This document shows, one piece after another, positions 12,298-23,426 of a DNA stretch of 64,000 nucleotides. Each line of letters opens with the position of its first letter. Positions within the stretch are counted from its first letter, which is position 1. The notes below the pieces were generated by a model that saw nothing but the letters and a program-made list of their open reading frames with translations, searched no databases and was not told where the DNA came from. Source of the DNA: Adiantum capillus-veneris (Eukaryota; Streptophyta; Polypodiopsida; Polypodiales; Pteridaceae); assembly GCA_014529385.2 (NCBI GenBank), contig CM043958.1:83889525-83953524 (forward strand), read 5' to 3'. A program made the translations under genes and the position numbers.

Positions 12298-13790
12298 TAT
12301 CTCTACTCAAAGCTTTTGCCAAAATCTCTACGACCTTGGCAACACAATTGAAATTTTCATTAGCAGATATTTGGAGGAGAAGGTTTACACTTTATGAATT
12401 CTACACGTTTACAACCTCGCAAATACAATTGAAATTTTTCATTTGGAGGAGAAGATTTACACAATGCAAATTTTCAAGATGTAGGGAGATGCCTTTTGTG
12501 CACTGGGATGCTTGTGCCCATTAAACAAAAGACCCTACAAACACTACATACGTATGGTGTGGAGTTTTCACCTTTCTTCACATTTAATATAATATCGTAG
12601 AGAACCTACCCTTCCCCCACCACTTTTATCCCCTCCAGTGTTGAATAGCGAGTTATGATTCTCCTTCAGTATTGGAAGGCCTATTCCTTTTAAATATATA
12701 CCTTTGAATTCTATAGAAAAGAAGCGTTACCTTCATACTATTTTAAAAGTTGGTGGAGTTGAAGTTGTTGTCCTTCCTATCCAAAGGAAGAATCGGGACT
12801 CCAACACACTAACCATAACATCCATCTATGGTTGCAAAGTATGATGTCAGATGTTCGAACCTTTTGTAATACGTGATATTTTCCATAGAATTCCAAATTT
12901 GTAATGTACCTGAACTTTTAATCAATGAATTTTCCGTCCACTCAAAGCTCTTATTTTAAGTTTAAGAGCATTCTCTGGTTCTGGGTCTCTTCGGACTGTT
13001 TTGATTTTCCCTTATTCAGCAATATGGATTTTGATGTATGGCTTGGTGGACAAGGTTAAGAATGTGGTAGATATTTTCCCTTGGTGGAATCCCCCAGGTT
13101 ATTAGACTTTTTTTTTTAATCGGTGGCTTCCATGGCAGCCGAGACTTCCTATGTAGGGTGGCTCCATTCATCAGCTAGAGGAGTCCCATGAATAGAGCAA
13201 GCTTATCCAAGCAATCTCATATCCGAGCGAGTCCAACCATTATTGGTGTCTCTAAGTGATGGTTTTAGCACCTCAAATTAGAACATGACTATTTGAGCTG
13301 CAGAGGATGTTGAATCTCAACTTCAGCCACACCAAAGATGACATTACGGACTATGTGAACAACAACAAAACATAGACAATAACACCTCAAGAAGAACTTG
13401 CCTTTCCAAATCAACATTTCCTCCAAGCATTTCCTCTAAGCATTAATTTCAAACATAAAAGTCACAAATGCCATGCGATCATCATGAAGATTATGTGTGC
13501 ATTATGGGTAGTTTGACTAGATGTGAATTTGTTCTAAATTAGGAAAACTCCACTTTTGTCAATATAGCTTTGTGTGCATAAAGCCGTAGGTGGTGGAGTA
13601 GAAGAATACCTTCAACTTCCCTAGAACACATAGTAAAGATGCTCGTGCTAAGGACCATGCATACGTTGACATTGTGGGCCATTATTTGTTGCAGTTGATG
13701 TAGACTTTGTAGAAATACTAAAGGTTTTCATTTAGCAAAGATAAAATCTAATTTTATCTTAACTTAACATTCCAAGAAGAATTTGATGAA
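12298..13790. other. Spacer, no recognised gene
   Basis: AT-rich sequence with no coding domain, LTR or TIR that I can identify, apart from the small duplication near 12,350-12,465. Confidence 0.35.
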
Positions 13791-14626
13791 TTTGACCATA
13801 CCATTGTGTCCGGAATGCTAAAAACCCCTAAAAACAACTATCTATATGAGTCATTCTAACATTCAGCAAGGGAGAAAAATGCAGTTTTCATCTTTAAAAT
13901 TTGCCTAAAAGAGTGCACGCCGGCGGATCGAACCATCTCATTCTAGAGGCAGGGTGGGATGATATAATCACTTACTTATGCGAGAGGAATCTTACCAGTG
14001 ACATAATCCCTTATGTCATAAACCACATGGTTGTGCTAGCACTTAGTGTCTAGAAAAAAGGGTGTGCAATCCGATGCATCTCTTGACGCATGGGGATCAG
14101 TTTTATGCGAAGCTGCTGGAAATTTTTTTTTACATATATGCAGATTTTCTAGTGGTTTCTTTTCTCAAGCAGAACAAAATTACCCTTCTGCCCAACGAGA
14201 GTGTGGTGCGGATCGAGCCATCTTATCCTAAAGGTGGGGTGGAATGATATAATCGCTTACTTAAGCAAGAGGAATCTTACCAATGACATAATCCCTTGTG
14301 TCATAAAACCACACGGTTGTGCTAGCACTCAGTGTCTAGAAAAAAGTGTGTGCGATCCAATGCATCTCTTGACGGATGGGGATTAGTTTTATGCGAAGCC
14401 ACTGGAGAAAAAGAGATACAGGTAAGAAGATTTTCTAGTGGTTTCTTTTCTCAAGCAGAACAAAATCACCCTTCTACCCAACAAGAGTGTGGTTTATGAC
14501 ATAAGGGATTATGTTTTAGGCAGTTTTTGGAGATGAAAACTGCAGTTTTCTCTCTCTTTGGATGCCAAAATGACTCATATATAGACATTCTTTTTAGGAA
14601 TTTCGGATGCAATGGTGTGGTCAAAA
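13791..14626 (+). mobile_element. Non-autonomous fold-back element with long inverted arms
   Basis: The left arm (13791-13910) contains TTTGACCATACCATTG, TATATGAGTCATT and TGCAGTTTTCATCT, ending at TTTGCCTAAAA. The right arm (14514-14626) carries the inverse complement of the same landmarks in reverse order (TTTTAGGCA, AGATGAAAACTGCAGTTTTC, AATGACTCATATATA, CAATGGTGTGGTCAAA). The arms are about 115 bp, imperfect, and may extend further out into less clear similarity. There is no transposase ORF inside. The core is a tandem duplication. I cannot define the outermost ends or a target duplication, so the superfamily (Mutator-like or other) is unknown. Confidence 0.7.
13915..14497 (+). repeat. 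Two tandem copies of about 285 bp inside the fold-back element
   Basis: GATATAATC begins at 13961 and 14246. Both copies share GAGGAATCTTACCA, GACATAATCCCTT, TGTGCTAGCACT, AGTGTCTAGAAAAAAG, GATGCATCTCTTGACG and TTTCTCAAGCAGAACAAAAT in order. The copies are about 90 percent alike by eye. Confidence 0.9.
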
Positions 14627-15599
14627 CCATAAAATTATTCTAGTAATTGATAGTTTTGTGAGATTTCTAAGTAAAATGATACTAAGATTAAAAAAGATAC
14701 TAAGGTTTAAAAAAGTACATTAAATAAGAGAAATACACAATATGACTACAAACTCAATCAGACAATTTTGTAGTCTTACTCTCAAAAGTTTGCTACTGAG
14801 ATTCTTATATACTGTCATATATATGTGCTTCAAACACATATAAGCATATGTGCATCATCTATCTCTCTTTTTGTTCCCAAGTAGACCTTAAGTTTTTTAC
14901 CCCCTTTACTTTAATCTTTGCAAAAGCTTCTCTCTCTCTCTATCATCTTCTAGCTTCTCTTTTTCTCCCTCATATTCTTAGTTTGGTGTTTGGAAACACT
15001 CACTCGGTTTTCTCTTTGCTTGGAAATACCTACTCAGCATTTGGTAACACTCATGGTTGGTTGGATAAGTTCTTGTTTGATATTCTGTGATGCCATGGCT
15101 ATGCATGATCATGACTCTTTATGTAAATTTTTTGGAGAATTCAATTCACGCGCACTTTGTGAGTTTTGCAAAAAAAGAAAAAGGTTGTGGGGTTCCTTGG
15201 GACTCGCTATCTTATTGTGGTGATAGTGAGAACCACGAACATGAATGTCATACCTCAAGCGTCATATCATGGGATGGAGTCGGCTTAACTAGTGCATGGA
15301 GGCTACGAGAGGTTTTCAATCCCTTAGAAAACGCACTCAATCCCTATCTCACTCAAAGCTACACTCAACTACATGCTAGGCAACAATGGCTAACGATGAT
15401 ACCCATAAACAAATCTCAAAATTTCACTAAGAAAATGAGATGAAGCCTATATGATGGGTAGAAAATATATAAAGACACATGCCCATGCCCATGCCCTCAA
15501 ATCATCATTTTGACAACTTGCCAAAATCTCGCTTATTATCTACTGGGTAGATTTGACCTAAACTAAAGGACAAGGGGTGTCTGCAGATAAGCCCATTAA
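14627..15599. other. Spacer, no recognised gene
   Basis: Overlapping short frames at 14,848-15,443 have no recognised motifs. Probably transposon remains or a 5' flank of the coiled-coil element that follows. No clear LTR terminus is visible. Confidence 0.3.
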
Positions 15600-18220
15600 T
15601 TTGGCTCAAACCCCACCAAACATTGAAAATGGACCACGAAAACGTAGCAAGCGCCACAAATAAACACATGGGGGAAAGTTGTGTCTCAATCCAAGCTAGC
15701 CTTGCTAGCAAGTCTAGTTCAACAAAGGCAACTGGATCTCCTTCAACGCCTTTCGAAGAGGTTGTTGGATGGAAGGATGATGGTGCAACAACCAGATAAG
15801 GCCCTCATGTCTTACCCCACCCCTTTCATTGCCTATGAAACTTCACAGAAACACATGGATGCCATAACCGGTGATTGTGTTGCCACCATGATGTCTCAAT
15901 GGAACACAGTAGTCCATGCTATGCGGAGGTTGGTTGAAGCCCAACAGAAGACGCTTGGCTCAGTGGAAATAGCCCTTCAAATGGAACTCCAAGAGACTAA
16001 AATTGAGTTGGAGAAGGCTAAGAATGAAATGAAAAAACTTATAGCTAAGCTACTAGAGATATCCATTGAGCACAATAATGATGCATGAACCATGGCGGCC
16101 TGGCAGAAGAAGATAGAAACACTGCAGACTGACAACAAAAGGCTAATTGAATATCGAGGAAGAAAAAACCGAGATAATAGGGAGGTTAGAGGAGAAAAAG
16201 GTTGCTTAAAATCTCTGATGGCCAATCACCATACACTCAAGCAAGCAATCACAAAGACACATATCTATCAAGCCTTGGTAAATATTGCTAGCCTAGAGGG
16301 GAATCTAACACTAAACATGGAAAATTTGTAGAACTTACTCGAGTCCATGAAGTCTAAACTAGAGGATAAGTCTTAGTAGTATCTGATGAGAGCATTGGAA
16401 AATCACATCCGAGTTGAATACATCAAGAATCAAGTCATTGAAGATGATGAACAAGATAAGGAGGAAGAACAAGACCAAAGAGAGGATACAAGAGTTGATG
16501 ACAATGATGATGATCAACATTGAACTTGGACAATTTGTAGAACTTACTCAAGTCCATGAAGTCTAACCTAGAGGAGAAGTCTCAACAGTATACTATGGGA
16601 GCATTAGAAAATCACGGCCGCGTTGAACACCTCAAGAATCAAGTCATTGAAGATGATGAAGAAGAATAGGAGGAAGACCAAGACCAAGGAGAGGATTCAA
16701 GTGCTGATGACGATGATAATGATGGTGATACTTAACCACCTCCTTACTCAACAACTGGGGAAAACTAGTCTACGTAGGACACGGGTTCCACCAGCCTCAA
16801 GGACGAGTATAATCACTAGACACAACAACAAGATCAAAGTCAGTCTAGCCAGAGTTAGAATCAAAAGAAATCGTGGACAAAAGGCACTTATAGCGCCCAA
16901 GAGTTGACGACATAACAGACCATTGCTATACATACATCATGGAATCAAAATAGAGGTAAGAATTTTCAAGTGGAGACAAGTTCTAACTCAGATTCTAAAC
17001 AAGGTGGCTCTACTAAACTATTAGCATTAAATAAGACAATGAGAAAACATAAGTTAGTTTAGATCCGAGAGTTCCTTCATGATGGAGCACCATATTTTGA
17101 TCTGGAGTGCCTTCACATGATGATGTGGGAGCAAGACACATGGTCAATGACTCAAAATCACTCAGCTACCATAATCAATAAATCTATTAACTGCCATCAC
17201 ATCCTAGCTATGTTGAAGTTCTCGAATGATTACCTGAATGGTTCATAACGAAAGAAGATGCTATCAGGAGATAAGTGAACATATATGTGCATGAAAGATA
17301 TCAGAATGCAGATCAAAGAGGTATTGATATGGCTTCAAAGTGCTTTAAAAAACTTGGATCATAAAATTCAACTACTTTTGGAAAAACAATGCCACTACTG
17401 GTAGAGGGCCAAGAACTAGAATGAGCCTACGAGAGCAAGAGAGAAATCTTAAAATCCTATACCCCTTGGAACAGATAACTTAGAAGATTATGGAGCAAGA
17501 GAACCTAGTGGTGATGAATGTCTTAGAATTTTCCCCAGACACTGCTACAATGATATATGCCCTACCTCCTAAGGAAGCTGAGCTGCCAAGGTTTTTCCCA
17601 GTCTTGTATCCAACATACCCTGAACTAGCTGACTAGAAAAGCTACATCAAAATAGTAGATGAACTTAGTTATTAGTATGAAGAAGAAACAACTAAGTGGA
17701 TAGTCTAGAACCAAGTATTTGTGGATGAGACTCTGAAGATGGAGCAAGCTAATGATCTAGTTGGAGCCTCCAATCTTATGGCCAAAGATGGGTCAGTGGA
17801 GAGTAAAGATTTGGAGGCTAATTAAGATAACCAACCAAATATTTCAACTCATAAAAGAGGCATCCAAAATACCTGAAAAAGAGCTGGCTAACAAGGAATC
17901 CTTTGAACCTCAGTTTAGAGAAATGGTTGAGATGCATGTTGAAGCTCAAATCAAAGCAATTAGTCCTACTATCATAAAATGGCCAGATTTCAACTCACCG
18001 GGGGCAACAGGACCCTTTACAAACCTGACACAAAGACCTGGAATTCCCTTACCCGTACGAGTTTGAAATAGAAATATCTAGAAAAGATCAGCTAGAATAA
18101 GAAGCCTTGTATCGGCTTATCCAGAGAAAGAATGTTGTTCTGAGTGCACCGGAGCCTCCCAGAGTCTTGTATGGACCTCCAAAGAAGAAGGCACCAAATA
18201 AGAAAAGGAGATTCCACTAG
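15600..18220 (+). pseudogene. Coiled-coil ORF family, copy A
   Basis: An unrecognised protein of roughly 800 codons, broken by many stops and frame changes. Order: an N-terminal part; a charged coiled coil (ELEKAKNEMKKLIAKLLEIS, then a KKIETLQTDNKRLIE segment, 15.95-16.2 kb); a helix IYQALVNIASLEGNL; a Glu/Asp-rich linker (DDEQDKEEEQDQREDTRVDD); then a helical C-terminal half with a VLYPTYPELAD-like segment, IKIVDEL and LIKITNQIFQLIKEASKI; and a basic tail (PPKKKAPNKKRR). The same order appears in copy C (40.2-42.6 kb, -). A 209-bp internal tandem duplication begins at 16331 and 16540. It is followed by a polypurine tract and LTR-like start at 18272, so it is probably the ORF of an LTR element. 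No RT, integrase or zinc knuckle is seen. Confidence 0.65.
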
Positions 18221-18254
18221 ACTAATAATGGCTACTACTGATGTATGCTTTCAC

Positions 18255-18320
18255 ATAAAAGAGAAAAGGAATGTAGACGGTGGGACTAGCTGCGGGAACT
18301 CAAGTGACCCTATCTCCGTT
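18255..18320 (+). repeat. Polypurine tract and truncated 3' LTR start of copy A element
   Basis: AAAAGAGAAAAGGAA (18257-18271) is followed directly by TGTAGACGGTGGGA at 18272. In the copy C element the tract AAGAAAGAAGGGAAGGA is followed by TGTAGATGACTG on the minus strand, an equivalent junction. LTR-like sequence lasts only about 50 bases before merging into the minus-strand fragment. Confidence 0.5.
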
Positions 18321-19058
18321 GATATTGAATCTTGCATTTTATTATTTTTTGCTTGCCCTTCAACTGTTCATGAGCTGCTATTAGGGCTACTTGTAAGTTA
18401 GTTAGCTGCTTTTGATAAGACTCCTCTTTTGTCATAAAAGAGAGTGAGAGCACTCTTCATTGCATTTGCTCTAGCTTGAGATCCGTCTCTAAGTATGTGT
18501 TTCATTTTTCCATGGCTTGGTATGCCATGTTGGATCCTTGCAGTGTGAGGACTTGAGGATTTGTCTCGAGTTTGTCAAGTAGCTCACGTTGGTCCTTCAA
18601 TCTAAAGTTTGCTTGTGCTACTTGAAGGTTTGCTATCTCTAGCTGGGTCTAAAGCCATTGGGCATGTGCATTGGTATCTAGCAAAGTGGCATTGACCTCT
18701 TATAGCTTTTTCTCTTGACCTTCACTTACAATTGTTAGCTGCTCTACTAATATGGTCATGTTCTGCAGTTGTGCTAGCTGATGAGTACTGCCTCCTTTAC
18801 ATTGGCAATCTCTATTCTTCCATAATTGCATCCACCACATCAATCGTGGTAGTGAGATGCACGTTGGCAACCTCTGCCTTCTTGACCTTTTCTTCTTTTG
18901 CATAGAATGTGATTTTCATCTTCTCCATTCAATGTTGTGTGAATTGTGCATATTCCTCTATGTCCTGCAAGATGGTGGGTTGGGAGGTGCTAGCCATCTC
19001 TTATTGATCTTTCTCCTGTGTATATTGCTCAATTTTTTCTTGTTCCATATCAGCCAAT
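18321..19058 (-). pseudogene. Coiled-coil ORF family, probable N-terminal fragment (copy D)
   Basis: The minus strand reads as a near-continuous coiled coil with scattered stops: LAQLQNMTILVEQLTIVSEG, LEIANLQVAQANFRLKDQ, RELLDKLETNPQVLTLQG and QLTNLQVALIAAHEQLKG. Heptad-like spacing of Leu/Ile/Val with Gln/Glu/Lys is clear. It resembles the coiled coil of copies A and C in composition, but I cannot align it residue by residue, so family membership is an inference. The right end is cut by the CACTA element. Confidence 0.4.
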
Positions 19059-19440
19059 CACTACAAGAGATTGATTAAATACCACCGCTAAATTACCGAC
19101 ATCAATGGCAGGCATCAGTATATGTGTAGGTAAATCTGGAGGGAAACTCAAATTTTTAAAAAATCAAAATTCAGATTTTGATGGCTACGATGATTCTGAC
19201 ATCGATTTCGATGCCTATACCAACATCCACATCAGTGCCCCTTACAAAAAACAGATACTGTGGGTTTTCCTACATTTTAGTTTCATTTTTCACCCTCCTC
19301 TCTTGCTCTCCTCCTCCTCACTCGATGCATATCTGGTGTTGCGGGGCTTGCCGAGCTTGGAAAATCTACTCACATGCTCCCTTGCACCAACAAGGTAAGT
19401 TTCTTTTCAAGATTTATAGTAGATTTCTTTGTTTTTTTTT

Positions 19441-19470
19441 TGTGTGTGTGTGTGTGTGTGTATGTGTGTG
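19441..19470 (+). repeat. (TG)n microsatellite
   Basis: Fifteen TG units with one TA interruption, inside the CACTA element. A short (CA)n tract follows at about 19,556-19,570. Confidence 0.9.
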
Positions 19471-20429
19471 TTTTCGAAAGTTTGGCAGCATTTTTTCAAG
19501 TGCTTCTTGCTCAAATAGGCTACATGTGAGTGCTCTATCGTTCTCTTCTCTTGCATACACACACACACATGCACATAACCATGCATGCAAATAAATAAAG
19601 AATACATATTAATTTGCCTACAATATAAACACAATCTACACACGCACATACATACATTTTGAAACGAAAGAAAATAATAGTTTTGTTATTTTTAAAATTT
19701 TGTTAAAAATTATCATTCACAAAGAAAGAAAATGAAAATTGATAATTGAAAAAGAGTTATTTTGATTTAACTCAAATTTAGAATTAGTTTTTTATTTTTA
19801 TCTAATTTATTTGAAAATTAATAAATTATGTTTCTTTTCTAAACTCTAACATGTCATAGGTGTTGTAAACGTAATTTAGAATGTTTTTAGTCAAGTTTTA
19901 GTGCTAGGTTTTAATTACATTTGATTAAATTCATGCGCTTGGCAACTGTAGGGAAAATCTGGACTCTCAAAGGGGACCTATAAGGAGGTTTGACTTTGCC
20001 TCTCTTATCCAAAGTGGGCAACTCGGTTAAGTACATAAACGGTTTGTCAAAACCCTATCAACCAACATACCATTGGAAAGACCTTAGAAAGTAGGTTCTA
20101 AAACCCCAAAATCCAATAAATTTGGAGTTGATTTGTAGAAGTTATGGCCTCCCCATTGAAGCTGAAATGTGGGGAGAGATTCCATTTATAAGACGGAGTT
20201 GTCACATAAAAAAATGGAATCTTCTAGAATGTTAGGAATCTAATGGATGCTATATATCAATGGATAGATCTCAATGAGTACACTCTAAATCCAAAAGGTC
20301 CAAAAAATTTGATTTCATTTGTAAAATTTTTACCCTGCACCCGTTTCGGACAAGAGAGAGAAAGTCAAAGTCCTTCTAGGGCCCCTTTGAAAGTCCAAAT
20401 TTTCCCTAATGATTGGCGTTGTAATTTTG

Positions 20430-20960
20430 ATCGCTTAGGGAAAATGGACATTGTTATGTCGATCGAATGTAGTTGGATACTTTGGGTTAGCTGCTTAATT
20501 AGGGTTAGCCACTTAAGGCTAGTCGCTTAGGTATTCAGACGTACAGTCGCTTAGGACTAGTCGGTATTCAAGCTGTTGAAAGCTAGATGCTCAGGGCTAA
20601 CCACTTAGTGTTAGTTTCCTCTGGCTAGTTGCTTAGGTATTCAGTCGCTTAGGTACTCAATCGCTTAGCCATGCTACTTAGGCCTATCCGCTTCGTTATT
20701 TAGCCGCTTAGTCGCTTAGGGCTATTTGGTATTCAGATCGCTTAGGTCTAGCCGCTTAGGTATTCAATCTCTTGGCTTAGCCACTTAGGGTATGCCGCTT
20801 AGGATAAGAGATTGGACTGTTTCAACCCGCTTAGGGATTATGTCTTAGGGATAGTCGCTTATGTGCTAGGTCTTCACGATCTAGCTGTTTTAGACTACTT
20901 TTGTCAAGTGACATTTACTTTGCCTACCCGGAGTTGGCCGCTTAGGGCTAGTTGTTTAGG
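20430..20960 (+). repeat. Array of degenerate CGCTTAGG motifs
   Basis: About fifteen occurrences of (G/A)(T/C)CGCTTAGG or one-off variants lie in 530 bases, often followed by TATTCA or GCTAG. Spacing is irregular (10-45 bases), so this is not a simple tandem repeat. It lies in the CACTA interior, where clustered short motifs in CACTA elements are known to bind transposase, but here they sit near the middle, not at the ends. Function is unknown. Confidence 0.7.
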
Positions 20961-21286
20961 TCTTAGTTCTTTGCAAGTTGGTTGTTTCAAGACGCTATGA
21001 ATTTTAGGTTTCATTTACCATTACAATATTAGAATTTGTAATGGATCTACATGCATTGTCATGTAGATGTGGGTGTGTACTTATGTTGCACCCTCAAATG
21101 TGGGCATTGACTAATAAAGACGAAATTGTTACCCGGTGGTCCTGATCTCCGTGCACCTATAGAACGAGGTGTGCGAGGATCGGGTATGGATAGAGAATGT
21201 GAGGTAGTTAGAGCTAGCGGCAAATGGTTATCATCGTACGAAGACGCTTAAGGTCTGGTTGCTAGGATGTGGCTATGTTTGGGCGC

Positions 21287-21335
21287 TTAACACTAGTTTG
21301 GTACCACAATCGGACATTACAGAGAATCAATATTT
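21287..21335 (+). repeat. Isolated terminus of the TTAA/CACTAG element family
   Basis: TTAACACTAGTTTGGTACCA (21287-21306) matches the left end of the element at 33753 for 20 bases. It continues with a GGACATTAC block like the subterminal GGACA motifs there. No matching right end (CTAGTGTTAA) was found nearby, so this is a truncated copy. Confidence 0.7.
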
Positions 21336-21639
21336 AACTAAAGAAAAGGTTCTTTAATACCATGTCTACAAAAGTGTGTGTGGATTCTAGTATGTGGTGC
21401 ATAAATCATATAAAATAAAATCCATTGGCTCTAAATTACATAAAAATGTGGTGTTTGTAAGTACATAGAATGGCACATAATGTATTGTGACTAACAAAAT
21501 TCATTTGACCTAGAAAAAACATTATTTAACATGAGTGGGTCAGACAAAAGCAGACAAAAAATAGGGGAAACTGATGTGTCTATTTAAATTGTAAAAAACT
21601 TTTTTATGTATCAAAAATGGTTTTTCTTTGTATATTTAA

Positions 21640-22835
21640 GTTTTCTCCATTGGTAGCTTTTCGATTTCTTTGGAGGTCTATACAAGACTCTGGGAGGCTT
21701 TGATCCACTTAGAACGTCATTCTCTCTCTGGATAAGCCAATACAAGGCTTCTTGTTCTAGTTGATCTTTTTAGGCTGTTTTCATTTCAAACTCGTTTGGG
21801 CAATGGCATTCTTGATCTTTGCCTATGGTTTGTAAAGGGTCCTTTTTCCACTGGTGAGAGTCAAGCGCTGGCCAATATATGATAGTAAGAGGCCGTGTGT
21901 ATCCATCCCTAGGGTAAAGGATAATTTCTTTTTATTCAAGATTCAAAAAGTATCTCAACCATTTCTCTAAACTAAGGTTCAAAATATGCCTTGTTAGCCA
22001 GCTCTTTTTCAAGTATCTTGGCCAACTCTTTTATGAGTTGCAATATCTGGTTGGTAATCTTGGTCCACCTCCAAATCTGTGCTCTCCATTGACCCATCTT
22101 TGGTTGGAAGTTGGGGAGGGATCCATTTAGATCATTACCTTGGTCCATCTTTAGAGCCTCATCCAATACTTGGTTCTAGAGTATCCACTTAGTTGTTGCT
22201 CCTTCATACGAATCTCTAAGTTCATCTACTATTTTGATGTAGCTTTGCTGGTCAGTTGGTTCAGGGTATGTCTGATACAAGACTGGGAAAAACATTGGCA
22301 ACCCAGTTTCCTTACTAGGTAGGGCATATATCATTGCAAGAGATTCTGGGATAAATTCTAAGAGTTCATCACCGCTTGGTTCTCTTGCTCCATCATCTTC
22401 CAATCTATCCCTTCCAAGTGGTATAGGATTTTTAGATTTCTCTCTCTCCTGCTCTCCTAGGCTTATTCTAGTTCTTGGCCCTCTACTAGTAGTGGCATTG
22501 CTTTTCTAAAAGTAGCTGAATTTTATGATCCAAGATTTTCGAAGCAGTCTAAAGCTGTATCAGTCTTTAATCTTCATTCTGATATCTTTCAGGATCTTAT
22601 ATGTTGGCTTATCTCCCAATATCATTTCCAACTCTAGGCCGAGACTTTTGAGATTCATTGTAGAGGGATTATACAGATGAGGATTGACCATAAGATCTTT
22701 TGTTATGAACCATTCAGGGACTCGTCTAGGACTTCAATACAACTAGGATGTGGTGGCAACTGATAGATTTGGTGATTGAGGGAGCTAAGTGAGTTTCAAT
22801 TGTTCACCATGTTTCTTACTCCCACAACGACATGT
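21640..22835 (-). pseudogene. Coiled-coil ORF family, copy B (C-terminal half)
   Basis: The minus strand matches the C-terminal half of copies A and C: LPMFFPVLYQTYPEPTD, YIKIVDELRDSYE, MGQWRAQIWRWTKITNQILQ, LIKELAKILEKELANKAYF, then LPESCIDLQRN near the end. It is cut on the 5' side at about 22,835 where CACTA terminal sequence takes over. It sits wholly within the CACTA element, either captured by it or inserted into it. Frames change repeatedly; it is not functional. Confidence 0.7.
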
Positions 22836-23033
22836 GAACGTGCTCTTGAATATATATATATATATTTTACATGAAGGAACTCTTGGATATGAACTTCTTT
22901 CTGCTGCCAAAAATTTGAATTTTGATTTTTTTTTTAAAATTTGGGTATCTTTCTAGATTTACCTACACATATATCGACGCCCACCATCACCGTAGATCAT
23001 TTAGCATTGGTATTCAATCGATCTCTTGTAGTG

Positions 23034-23426
23034 TCTACTTTGAGATCTTATCGACTCTCCACTTTTTGTGCAGGATCTTGTCTAGCTTTAGCTGTTTTTC
23101 ATGTCATCTTACTCAAGAAGTATGTACCTAATACAAACCTCATTCTTGGTGATTTTCTATTGTCTACTTACACCGATGGAACTTTTGAAGTTTACTTTGA
23201 ATCAATTCTTCAAAGTAAAACTAAATGCCTTTGCAATCGGTGGACCATTCTTGAACACCTTGTTAAATGGTCAACGTATCGTGAGGAAGATGCTACTTGG
23301 GAACGTGATGTTCCATCTGATAAAATGGTTGAAGGCCAAGCTTCATATGGTCCTCTTGGAGCTCTAGATCTTGAGCCACATTATACATATCCTTTGGCAT
23401 CATCTGAAGGTTATCTGTTGTTATGA
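23034..23426 (+). pseudogene. Chromovirus integrase C-terminus with chromodomain
   Basis: The frame gives FHVILLKKYVPNTNLIL, then TFEVYFESILQSKTK, then ILEHLVKWSTYREEDATWER. This is the end of a chromovirus (Ty3/gypsy) integrase: the FHVSLLKKY junction and a chromodomain of the pattern (I/V)L..K.K...R....LVKW..Y..EDATWE. Chromodomains direct insertion into particular chromatin. The conserved WxxY and TWE positions are present. Everything upstream is cut off where the CACTA element ends. The frame runs on to a stop at 23424. Confidence 0.85.

Larger units (their letters stand above)
19059..23033. mobile_element. CACTA (EnSpm/CMC) transposon, non-autonomous, 3.97 kb
   Basis: The left end is CACTACAAGAGATTGATT (19059). 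The reverse complement of the right end (23033) is CACTACAAGAGATCGATT. The arms keep matching inward for about 80 bases, sharing AATACCA, GCTAAAT and then TATATGTGTAGGTAAATC, and beyond that CAAATTTT with TCAAAATTCA about 120 bases in. CACTACAAGA is the classic plant CACTA terminus. No transposase ORF is recognisable inside. It contains a TG tract, an array of GCTTAGG motifs, an isolated terminus of the TTAA-type element (21287) and a fragment of the coiled-coil family. The expected 3-base target duplication is absent (AAT on the left, TCT on the right), and the two flanks come from unrelated elements, so the insertion site was rearranged or mutated. Confidence 0.85.

Noticed and set aside
15087-15443. 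118-codon plus-strand ORF as a gene
   Set aside because: Overlapping frames of similar length, no motif and no codon or compositional support.
20430-20960. Interstitial telomere from CTTAGGG/TTAGGG-like words
   Set aside because: Plant telomere is tandem TTTAGGG; here the motif is CGCTTAGG with irregular spacers and no tandem heptamers.
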